Both the position numbers and the translations under genes were made by a program. The notes under the pieces are model-generated. The model searched no databases and was not told the DNA's origin. It was given only the letters and a program-made list of their open reading frames with translations. Shown here piece by piece: positions 44,656-51,712 of a DNA stretch of 64,000 bases. The stretch's first letter is position 1; each line of letters begins with the position of its first letter. Source of the stretch: Sulfitobacter marinus. GTDB taxonomy: Bacteria; Pseudomonadota; Alphaproteobacteria; Rhodobacterales; Rhodobacteraceae. The DNA lies in assembly GCF_900116285.1 (NCBI RefSeq), contig NZ_FPAJ01000005.1:124001-188000 (forward strand). The letters run 5' to 3'.

Positions 44656-46178
44656 ACGCCACGACACAGGTCGCTAAATGGGACATTTTTGAATTTGAAG
44701 CCAAGGCAGATGTCCCCGGCAATCCTTATTTGGATACAGAAATCTGGGGGGTCTTTTCGCAAGGAAACCGTCAAATTCGGGTGCCGGGTTTTTATGATGG
44801 AGACGGTAGTTTCAAGGTGCGATTCAGCCCCGACCAGACGGGAAACTGGTCCGTTACAACGCAATCCGATGTCGCCGATCTAGACGGTAAAACCGCAAAT
44901 TTTACAGTGACCGAGGCCCGCGAAGGCGTGCATGGCCCCGTGGGTGTCCGAAATAAATTTCACTTTGCCTATGCCGATGGCACGCCCTATGCGCCGTTTA
45001 CCACCACCTGCTACGCATGGACCCACCAACCGGTTGAGATGCAAGAACAGACATTGAAATCTTTGGAATGCGGTGCGTTCAACAAGATGCGGATGTGCGT
45101 GTTTCCAAAGCATTACCCCTACAACCAGAACGATCCGCTGCATGATGTATATGCCGTCAAGCCGGATGGAAAATATGACCCTGACCAACCCAACTTCGAA
45201 GCCTTCCAACACTTTGAAAACCAGATCGCGCGGTTGGGCGCATTGGGGATCGAAGCCGATGTGATTATTTTCCATCCCTATGATCGCTGGGGCCATTGTC
45301 GCTGGACCGAAGAACAAGACTACCGCTACTTGCGCTATCTTGTGGCACGGATTGCGGCTTATCGGAACGTCTGGTGGTCACTGGCGAATGAATACGACTT
45401 TATGCTCGATGTGAAACCGATGTCGCGCTGGCACAGGTTCTTTTCGATCATCGAAGAAGGGGACCCTTCGCGTCATCCCAAATCCATCCACCAAGGCTAT
45501 ATCGAAAACAGCTACGACCACCGCAAGCCTTGGGTGGCGCATGCGTCCATCCAGCATTTTCAAACCACGGACACTGCAAAATGGCGAGCCGATTATGGCA
45601 AACCAATCGTGAATGACGAAATGCATTACGAGGGCGATATCGTCCAGTGTTGGGGCAGCATTACAGCTGAAACATTGGTGCATCGGTTCTGGATGACGGT
45701 GATGAAGGGCGGTTATGCAGGGCACGGCGAAACCTATTCGCACCCGCAAGATCTGCTATGGTGGGCCAAGGGCGGCGAGCTGCGCGGCCAAAGTGCCGAG
45801 CGCATCGCATTCCTGCGCGGTATTGTTGAGGAAGACGCGACGAACGGCCTGACCCCATTCGAGGAAATCGACGGGCTGCAAGCATGGCCCAGCCTGGGTG
45901 CTGCACGCGATGGTGATGTGACATATATCTACCTCGCCGAGCATCGCCCGCTGACCTGGACGCTCGGCTTGCCACAAGACGACGGCACCAATTGGGAGGT
46001 CGATATAATCGATACGTGGAACATGACCATCACACCTGCCAAACGGGTTGAGGCGCATGTGCCCGTCGCGATCAAACACGCCGAGAAAACGGTTGGCGGC
46101 AAGGCAGACGCGGGCTTTGGTGTCGAACTGCCTGGCAAGCCAAACCTCTGTGTGCGGGTGCGGCGGAAACGGGCCTAA
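44652..46178 (+). CDS. DUF5060 / DUF4038-like glycoside hydrolase family protein
   Basis: A 508-residue protein in three parts: an N-terminal beta-sandwich of DUF5060 type (about 1-100, with EIWGVFSQGNRQIRVPGFYD), a TIM-barrel-like centre (about 105-400) and a beta-rich C-terminal domain. Barrel residues that look catalytic are Glu247 in WWSLANEYDFM and Glu323 or Glu327 in VNDEMHYEGDIV, in clan-A-like order. No signal peptide is present, so it should act in the cytoplasm on an imported glycoside. It is the last operon gene, coupled to the ATPase by ATGA. Family naming is from memory of domain architecture; substrate unknown. Confidence 0.75.
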   Translation: MNATTQVAKWDIFEFEAKADVPGNPYLDTEIWGVFSQGNRQIRVPGFYDGDGSFKVRFSPDQTGNWSVTTQSDVADLDGKTANFTVTEAREGVHGPVGVRNKFHFAYADGTPYAPFTTTCYAWTHQPVEMQEQTLKSLECGAFNKMRMCVFPKHYPYNQNDPLHDVYAVKPDGKYDPDQPNFEAFQHFENQIARLGALGIEADVIIFHPYDRWGHCRWTEEQDYRYLRYLVARIAAYRNVWWSLANEYDFMLDVKPMSRWHRFFSIIEEGDPSRHPKSIHQGYIENSYDHRKPWVAHASIQHFQTTDTAKWRADYGKPIVNDEMHYEGDIVQCWGSITAETLVHRFWMTVMKGGYAGHGETYSHPQDLLWWAKGGELRGQSAERIAFLRGIVEEDATNGLTPFEEIDGLQAWPSLGAARDGDVTYIYLAEHRPLTWTLGLPQDDGTNWEVDIIDTWNMTITPAKRVEAHVPVAIKHAEKTVGGKADAGFGVELPGKPNLCVRVRRKRA

Positions 46179-46198
46179 GACAAAACACCAGTTCGATA

Positions 46199-46224
46199 GG
46201 GTGCCGGCCGCAAATCCGGCATCC
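46199..46224 (+). terminator. possible hairpin at end of sugar operon
   Basis: GGGTGCCGG and CCGGCATCC pair with one G-T around an 8-nt loop, 20 nt after the last gene. There is no T run, so termination is uncertain. Confidence 0.4.
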
Positions 46225-46269
46225 TAGAATTACGATCCGTGTTGAATGCCTGTTTCCACCTTGTCACGC

Positions 46270-46737
46270 TTACTTACTTGGCTTGAAATGTTTGGCTTCC
46301 AACCCGTCAGCGATTGCTAACCTGTTCCATGCGTTTATCGCCGCGATTTGAAAGCAGATGACGGATAGCTCTTGTGCGTCAAAGTGTTTTTTGGCTTCAG
46401 CTACAGCGTGGGACAGCTCATTTGAATCGTCTAGGCCGGTCATTTTCTTCGCAAGAACGAGTGCAGCTAGGGTGCGGGCAGAAAACCGTTGGCTTGGATC
46501 TGCTCGTTTCAGCGCATCAATCTCCGCCTCAGAAACGCCTTGCGAACTGCTGAGCGCGCTATGCATTGCGACACAGAATCCGCATGAGTTGAGGGCGGAA
46601 CAATATAGTCGCACAATTTCCAGCAATCGCGGGGATACGCTTTGGCTTCCAGTGGTGGATCCCACCGAAGCCAACGCCGCTCGACCTTCCGGCCAGTTCG
46701 TGAAAACCCCGATTCTTGGCGATGCCAGATCGGTCAC
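46270..46737 (-). CDS. carboxymuconolactone decarboxylase / AhpD-like protein
   Basis: A 155-residue helical protein of the CMD family. The SALNSCGFCVAMHSALSS segment contains the CxxC plus downstream His arrangement of AhpD-like peroxidase proteins, so a thiol redox activity is likely. The start is GTG, overlapping the upstream NTF2-like stop as GTGA. Last gene of the Rrf2-controlled trio. Its partner or substrate is not known; members often detoxify peroxides or act on small organic compounds. Confidence 0.83.
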   Translation of the reverse strand: MTDLASPRIGVFTNWPEGRAALASVGSTTGSQSVSPRLLEIVRLYCSALNSCGFCVAMHSALSSSQGVSEAEIDALKRADPSQRFSARTLAALVLAKKMTGLDDSNELSHAVAEAKKHFDAQELSVICFQIAAINAWNRLAIADGLEAKHFKPSK

Positions 46738-47171
46738 GCGGCATGCTCGACTTTGAATGCAGGATAACCGATCTGATGCAAAATGTCGTTCAAATCATAG
46801 CTAAAACGCTCGCCAGACAACAGTCCGTCCCGGAACTGAACCACGACAGTGAACCTGAACCGGATCGGCAGGCCGGTCGCAGGAATGCCGAGGAACGATC
46901 CCTTGTGAGTGCCAACAAAATCGGCTTCCCCAATGGCCATATCATCATTAACCCAATGCAGGCTGGCATTTTCAGTTTGCACGCCAAAGGCATTCCACCA
47001 CAATTCATAGTGCTTGCGAGCGTTTTGCCGACCTTCTAGCCGCAGACCAACGGGCTGATCTTCGAAAACAGCTTCCGGGTGGATCGTGGCCAAGGTCCCA
47101 GCCATATCATGGGCGTCTTCTGCCCTCGTGTGAAGGAGAAGGCATTTTGCATTTTCTGATCGTGTCGACAT
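46734..47171 (-). CDS. NTF2-like / SnoaL-type small protein
   Basis: A 145-residue alpha-beta cone-fold protein. It shows the usual opening helix, then HPEAVFEDQPVGLRLEGRQN and ARKHYELWWNAF, and strands such as IRFRFTVVVQFRDGLLSGER followed by FSYDLNDILHQIG. Members may be small-molecule isomerases, hydrolases or carriers, and many are uncharacterised. The ATG at 47171 follows GATAGGAAC and is preferred to 47198, which lies inside the regulator gene. Coupled to the AhpD-like gene by a GTGA overlap. Confidence 0.75.
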   Translation of the reverse strand: MSTRSENAKCLLLHTRAEDAHDMAGTLATIHPEAVFEDQPVGLRLEGRQNARKHYELWWNAFGVQTENASLHWVNDDMAIGEADFVGTHKGSFLGIPATGLPIRFRFTVVVQFRDGLLSGERFSYDLNDILHQIGYPAFKVEHAA

Positions 47172-47178
47172 TTCGTTC

Positions 47179-47667
47179 CTATCTTGTGTTGGTTGCAATC
47201 CAGCTTGCGGTTGCTGCCTGATGTTTTGGGTCTACTGCTTGTGCTGATTTTTTGACCAAGTCTTCGAGGGAAACTTGGCGCAAGGTTTCACGCCACGCCT
47301 GAGTTGCCGTGTCCATGACGGCAGCAACAGTACACCGCGACGTGAAATGCCCCGAAACATTCGCACAAACCCCATCGCGCCGGATTTCGCGGCAGTGAAA
47401 TTCAGGAACAATCCCGTCTAACGCGGCGACAATGTCCAGTGTCGAGATCTGACTTGGCGGACGCGCAAGCTTGTATCCGCCATTGCGCCCAGCTGACGCG
47501 ATCACAAGGCCAGCAGCCGTTAACTTCTGCATAAGTTTTGCCACGCCACCGGCAGACAATGCATGAAACTCAGCAAGCTTGGTTGCAGGTAGTTCGATAT
47601 TTTTTGGCCCACACGCCAACAATAACATTAGGTGAAGCGCGGACTCTGCGGTTGTATCTTTTCTCAT
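47179..47667 (-). CDS. Rrf2-family transcriptional regulator with three cysteines
   Basis: A 162-residue winged-helix regulator. The DNA-binding part is HALSAGGVAKLMQKLTAAGL and the wing contains SAGRNGGYKLARPPSQISTL, typical of Rrf2. Cys92, Cys101 and Cys112 (FHCREIRRDGVC and FTSRC) lie where IscR and NsrR bind an iron-sulfur cluster, though the spacings of 8 and 10 residues are wider. It probably senses redox, nitric oxide or iron-sulfur status and controls itself and the two genes downstream. A palindrome starts at its own start codon. Confidence 0.87.
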   Translation of the reverse strand: MRKDTTAESALHLMLLLACGPKNIELPATKLAEFHALSAGGVAKLMQKLTAAGLVIASAGRNGGYKLARPPSQISTLDIVAALDGIVPEFHCREIRRDGVCANVSGHFTSRCTVAAVMDTATQAWRETLRQVSLEDLVKKSAQAVDPKHQAATASWIATNTR

Positions 47668-47691
47668 AATACGAAATTTAGATTCGTATTA
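47667..47691. promoter_or_regulatory. palindromic operator at Rrf2 start codon
   Basis: TAATACGAA at 47667-47675 and TTCGTATTA at 47683-47691 are perfect 9-nt arms around ATTTAGA. The left arm begins at the regulator's start codon, so binding here would block its own transcription. Confidence 0.72.
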
Positions 47692-48038
47692 AATATTTGT
47701 CAACAATCGCCTTCGCCGCACCTAAGAAAGACGTACCTATTGTCGGGCAATGTGTTCGAAACGGGCGTTCTTGAGAGTGGCTCCAACGGCGACTTTGTCC
47801 GCCTTGCGACTTTCGCATGCGTCGGCAGCAATGTCTGCCAGCATACCCGAAAACGAAATGAAGCCGTAAGAAACAGATAGCCTATATAAGTATCTCTTAA
47901 AGCAGGGAATTTGGCGCAATCTGATACAATAATTCCATGGTCTTTCTGGCCACCATAATTCAACAAAAACCCTCTAGCCTTATATGTTCCAAATGGCTTT
48001 CATCCAAAGCGCCCAGCGGTCTATCGCAACCATTCAGA
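47692..48038. other. intergenic region without a supported gene
   Basis: About 350 bp between the Rrf2 regulator start and the fliI stop. A minus-strand open frame of 88 codons is present but has no recognisable family, RBS or bias. AT-rich stretches near 47690-47700 and 47880-47960 could hold promoters. No hairpin with a T tail was found for fliI. Confidence 0.6.
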
Positions 48039-49382
48039 TCAGGCTTCCGGGCTGATGCCGGCGTTGTCCAGCAGTGCTGCCACCGACGAAAACGCCTCTC
48101 CGGGGGTGGTTTGCTCTGATTTGCGTTGCGTCAGGAAAGCCTCGCAGGGGCCGGCAAAGGCAATTGCACGGTCCAATTCTGGGTTGCTGCCGCTGCGATA
48201 GGCACCGATGCGGATCAGCTCCTCCATATCGGCATGAGCAGCCAGCGCCCGGTGCGCTGCGCTCAGCAGGGTAAATTCCAGATCGCTGTGACAGTCAGGC
48301 AGAGTCCGAGACACGCTGGACAAAAGATCGATCGCCGGATAGCGGCCCTTTTCCGCGATGCGCCGATCCAAAACGATATGACCGTCCGTGATCCCGCGTA
48401 CGGCATCGGCAATCGGATCGTTCATGTCGTCGCCATCCACCAGCACCGTGAAGATCGCAGTAATGTCGCCTTTGCCTTCGGGCCCAGGCCCGGCGCGTTC
48501 TAGCATCTGGGGCAATTCGGAAAATACGGTCGGTGGATAACCCTTTGCCGTTGGTGGCTCGCGCGAGGCAAGGCCGATCTCGCGCTGCGCCATGGCGAAA
48601 CGTGTGACGCTATCCATAAGCAGCAGCACATGTTGCCCCTGATCGCGGTAATATTCGGCAACCGCCATCGCAGTCCAGGCTGCCTGGCGCCGCGTGAGGG
48701 GCGGTTCGTCCCCTGTCGCCACGACCAGAACGGCCTTTTTCATTCCCTCTGGCCCCAAATCAGACGCGATGAAGTCCTGCACCTCGCGGCCACGCTCGCC
48801 GACCAAGGCCATCACCACCACGTCGCATTCGGTGTGGCGGGCCAGCATCGCCATCAAGGTTGACTTACCAACGCCCGACCCGGCAAAGATGCCCAGCCGC
48901 TGACCCCGACACAGCGGCGTAAAGACATCGAGCGCGCGCACATGAGTGGCCAGTTTCGGCCCGATCCGCTTGCGGTCAAAGGCACCGGGCGGCGACCCGC
49001 GCAAGGGGCGCGCTATGCTACCCTCGGGCAAATGCCCCTTGCCATCCAGTGGCTTGGCAGATGCGTTGATCACCCGACCTTTCCAGCTTTCGTCCGGGCG
49101 GATCACATCGCCGCTGGTTTCAACTTCGACGCGGTCCCCCGCCGCCACACCGCGCCACGATCCGAACGGCAACAGCTCGGTGCCTTGCGCGCTTAGACCC
49201 ACGACCTCGGCGTGAACAGGCCGATCCGCACCATAAACAATGCAACGATCCCCGATACCAAGCACCCGTTCCAGCCCGACCGCCGTCAGCGTAATACCCG
49301 TGATCGCGCGAACTTCACCGGTGATTTGGGCGTCACCTGCGTTCCGCGCAAAGCTTGTCAGCTCAGAAAAGATGGTTTGCAT
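48039..49382 (-). CDS. fliI: flagellar export ATPase
   Basis: A 447-residue FliI/YscN ATPase that energises export of flagellar subunits. The P loop is GIFAGSGVGKSTLMAML, followed by VVMALVGERGREVQDFIASD, the Walker B region QHVLLLMDSVTRFAMAQREI and the SEPPTAKGYPPTVF-like loop (here ASREPPTAKGYPPTVFSELP). The order of motifs and the length fit FliI. It is divergent from flgB across 68 bp, whose promoters are probably shared. The other export genes lie on the opposite strand. Confidence 0.95.
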   Translation of the reverse strand: MQTIFSELTSFARNAGDAQITGEVRAITGITLTAVGLERVLGIGDRCIVYGADRPVHAEVVGLSAQGTELLPFGSWRGVAAGDRVEVETSGDVIRPDESWKGRVINASAKPLDGKGHLPEGSIARPLRGSPPGAFDRKRIGPKLATHVRALDVFTPLCRGQRLGIFAGSGVGKSTLMAMLARHTECDVVVMALVGERGREVQDFIASDLGPEGMKKAVLVVATGDEPPLTRRQAAWTAMAVAEYYRDQGQHVLLLMDSVTRFAMAQREIGLASREPPTAKGYPPTVFSELPQMLERAGPGPEGKGDITAIFTVLVDGDDMNDPIADAVRGITDGHIVLDRRIAEKGRYPAIDLLSSVSRTLPDCHSDLEFTLLSAAHRALAAHADMEELIRIGAYRSGSNPELDRAIAFAGPCEAFLTQRKSEQTTPGEAFSSVAALLDNAGISPEA

Positions 49383-49450
49383 GGATAATTTCCTCTTTGA
49401 GAGAAGCTTATTATTTACTATACAAGAATTAACTAGGGGGTAGTAAAAAA

Positions 49451-49855
49451 ATGAACTTGTCTAATCTTTCTATCTTTGGCCTAGCTTCTGACCGGATGAC
49501 ATGGCTTGCGGCACGGCAACAGGTCACCTCGGAAAATATCGCAAACTCGGCCACGCCCAGCTTTCAGGCGCGCGATGTGACCTCGTTCCAATCGATGCTG
49601 GAAAACCGGACCTCCACCGATGCCGGGCTAGTCACGACCCATGCCAACCATATTTCCGGCAGATCCGTGAACGCCTCGGGCATCCGCGAAGTTACTGACA
49701 GCTCGGCAACGGCCGCGACGTTGGACGGGAACACTGTTAATCTGGAAGATCAGGCGATCCGATCCGCCGATATCAGCGATCAGTACAGAATGGCCGCACA
49801 GCTCTACCGCAAGAGCTATGATCTTCTGACAATGGCAGTCACAGGCAGCAGGTAA
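49451..49855 (+). CDS. flgB: flagellar basal-body rod protein FlgB
   Basis: A 134-residue proximal rod protein. The start is FGLASDRMTWLAARQQVTSE followed by NIANSATPSFQARDVTSFQ, the axial-protein motif, and the C-terminal helix SDQYRMAAQLYRKSYDLL. RBS TAGGGGGTAG is 6-9 nt upstream. First gene of a run through flgC, fliE, fliQ, transglycosylase, flhA, fliR and flhB. AT-rich sequence upstream (TACTATACAAG) may be its promoter. Confidence 0.95.
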   Translation: MNLSNLSIFGLASDRMTWLAARQQVTSENIANSATPSFQARDVTSFQSMLENRTSTDAGLVTTHANHISGRSVNASGIREVTDSSATAATLDGNTVNLEDQAIRSADISDQYRMAAQLYRKSYDLLTMAVTGSR

Positions 49856-49864
49856 GGAAAACTC

Positions 49865-50275
49865 ATGGATCCTCTTCAGTCTATCGCCCGTATCGCAGCC
49901 AGCGGCATGACCGCGCAAACGGCCCGCCTGCGGGTGATCTCGGAAAACGTTGCAAATGCTGAATCCACCGGCACAACCCCCGGAGCAGACCCGTTTCGCC
50001 GCAAGACCATCAGCTTTTCGGAACTGGTGGACCGTAACAACGGTGCCTCCTTGGTCGAAGTAGGCCGCATCGGGCGCGACCAATCTGATTTCCGGCTCGA
50101 TTTCGACCCTTCGCACCCTGCTGCTGATGAAAACGGCTATGTGAAACAGTCAAATGTCGATCCGATCATCGAAATGGCAAACATGCGCGAAGCGTCGCGG
50201 AACTACGAAGCCAATATGAACATGTTCGAGGCCGGTCGCCGAATGCGTGGCCAAATGCTCGACCTGCTGAAGTGA
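49865..50275 (+). CDS. flgC: flagellar basal-body rod protein FlgC
   Basis: A 136-residue rod protein. It begins MDPLQSIARIAASGMTAQTA and has the rod motif RLRVISENVANAESTGTTPG followed by DPFRRKTISF; the end NMREASRNYEANMNMFEAGR is the usual FlgC C-terminus. It lies 9 nt after flgB and 7 nt before fliE, so it is translated in the same message. Confidence 0.96.
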   Translation: MDPLQSIARIAASGMTAQTARLRVISENVANAESTGTTPGADPFRRKTISFSELVDRNNGASLVEVGRIGRDQSDFRLDFDPSHPAADENGYVKQSNVDPIIEMANMREASRNYEANMNMFEAGRRMRGQMLDLLK

Positions 50276-50282
50276 TATCAAA

Positions 50283-50609
50283 ATGAGCGATCCCGCCTCT
50301 CTTATCTCCTCTGCCGCCGTTCGCGGTGCCTATCGCACGTCACAGTCTTTAACGGGCCAAAAGGGCGAAGGCGTTGCCGAAGAAGTCAGCGCAAGCAGCT
50401 TTTCCAACATGGTGCGCAGCGCCTCGGAGGCCGCACTTGAAACCGTGCGCACAGGCGAGGCAACAGCGCAGGCCGGGTTGCGCGGAGAGGCGGACACGCA
50501 AAATGTGGTGGAAGCAATGCTGGCAATGGAATCCACCGTCAAAGTGGCCGTTTCGGTGCGCGACCGCTTTGTCGAAGCCTATCAGGAAATCTTGCGGATG
50601 CCGATCTAG
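50283..50609 (+). CDS. fliE: flagellar hook-basal body complex protein FliE
   Basis: A 108-residue protein that joins the MS ring to the rod. The C-terminal half carries AEASFSNMVRSASEAALETV-like helices and QNVVEAMLAMESTVKVAVSV followed by RDRFVEAYQEILRMPI, the FliE hallmark. The next gene, fliQ, starts 3 nt after the stop. Confidence 0.94.
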   Translation: MSDPASLISSAAVRGAYRTSQSLTGQKGEGVAEEVSASSFSNMVRSASEAALETVRTGEATAQAGLRGEADTQNVVEAMLAMESTVKVAVSVRDRFVEAYQEILRMPI

Positions 50610-50612
50610 GGT

Positions 50613-50882
50613 ATGACAGAAATCCAAGCCTATGAAGTAATCTCGGACACTGTATTGGCCGTGCTTCTGGCCTCTGGCCCCGTGCTGGGCGTTGCATTGA
50701 TCATCGGCCTTGTGATCGCGTTCTTTCAGGCGTTGACGCAAATTCAGGAAATGACGCTGACGTTTGTGCCCAAAATCCTGATGATCTTTTTGACACTGCT
50801 GGTTGCGACCCCGTTCATGTATGCCACGCTCAAAAGCCTGTCGGACACGGTATTCGATCTCATCGGAAGCGGCGGGCTATGA
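50613..50882 (+). CDS. fliQ: flagellar export gate protein FliQ
   Basis: An 89-residue protein with two hydrophobic helices (about residues 15-40 and 50-75). PVLGVALIIGLVIAFFQALT then QIQEMTLTFVPKILMIFLTL is the diagnostic FliQ core. Part of the inner-membrane export gate with FliP and FliR. It overlaps the transglycosylase gene by 4 nt. Confidence 0.95.
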   Translation: MTEIQAYEVISDTVLAVLLASGPVLGVALIIGLVIAFFQALTQIQEMTLTFVPKILMIFLTLLVATPFMYATLKSLSDTVFDLIGSGGL

Positions 50883-51712
50883 AGCGGGCGCGGTCATTCA
50901 CCTGTGCTGGGCTCTTGGCGCTGCTGCTGGGCAACGCGGCGGCGGCGGATGGCTGGGCGCGGTTTTATAGGTTGACCCCGAAACCCACGGTCGAATCCGC
51001 AATCTCAACCCGCCCCGCGCAGGGCGACGGCATGGGCATTTGCATTCGCGAAATTCTGGCCGCGCAAACCCGCCATGGCATTCCAGACAACTTGCTCTTG
51101 GCCATTGGATTGCAAGAAGCCGGCACCCGGCGAGGCGGTCACTTCACGGTCTGGCCTTTTGCGGTCAATGCCGCTGGTACGGGGCGGCTATTTGACACCC
51201 GCGCTGCCGCGGTTGAATGGGTCGCTTCGCAGCAGCGGGCTGGCGTCGCATCAATCGACGTTGGCTGCATGCAGATTAATCTGCGCTGGCATCCCGATGC
51301 CTTTGCCACTGCGGACCAAGGGTTCGATCCGCATGTAAACGTCGATTATGCGGCACGGTTTCTGAAACGGCTGTACAAGCGCACAGGCGATTGGATGCAG
51401 GCCGCAGGGGCATATCATTCCTTTGAACCGGAATACCGCGATGCCTATCTAAGCCGCTTACAAAAGAATATTTCGGCTGCGAATGTCGGGTTGCCCAGAT
51501 TTGTCGCGCTTGCCAATGCCACGGGATCATATCACGATGTCCCACGTGCAGTAGTTCCCCGTGAGCCTGCGGGCCGCGTGACCGTGGCGCGGGGCACATG
51601 GGGCGCGCAGCTGGGCGGGGATGCTAATGCACGTAGTTCGCTTTATTCGGCGCAAGACATTCAACCGGTGTTGCCGCAATTCACCATCATGACGTCCGAG
51701 ACAACCGGATGA
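50879..51712 (+). CDS. lytic transglycosylase, SLT domain, flagellar operon
   Basis: A 277-residue exported protein. The signal peptide CAGLLALLLGNAAAADGWA is followed by an SLT goose-lysozyme fold: HGIPDNLLLAIGLQEAGTRR with the likely catalytic Glu, then ASIDVGCMQINLRWHPDAFA and VDYAARFLKRLYKRTGDWMQ then AAGAYHSFEPEYR. It probably opens peptidoglycan for the growing rod, as SltF does in Rhodobacter sphaeroides. It overlaps fliQ and flhA by 4 nt each, so its production is tied to the export gate. Confidence 0.88.
   Translation: MKRARSFTCAGLLALLLGNAAAADGWARFYRLTPKPTVESAISTRPAQGDGMGICIREILAAQTRHGIPDNLLLAIGLQEAGTRRGGHFTVWPFAVNAAGTGRLFDTRAAAVEWVASQQRAGVASIDVGCMQINLRWHPDAFATADQGFDPHVNVDYAARFLKRLYKRTGDWMQAAGAYHSFEPEYRDAYLSRLQKNISAANVGLPRFVALANATGSYHDVPRAVVPREPAGRVTVARGTWGAQLGGDANARSSLYSAQDIQPVLPQFTIMTSETTG

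Noticed and set aside
47700-47966. An 88-codon minus-strand frame between the Rrf2 gene and fliI
   Set aside because: No RBS, no domain, no similarity recognised, and it overlaps the regulator's upstream region.
49383-49450. CtrA-type TTAA boxes in the fliI/flgB spacer
   Set aside because: Only a single TTAA was found and the paired TTAA-N7-TTAA site is absent; the same holds for the 58189-58309 spacer.
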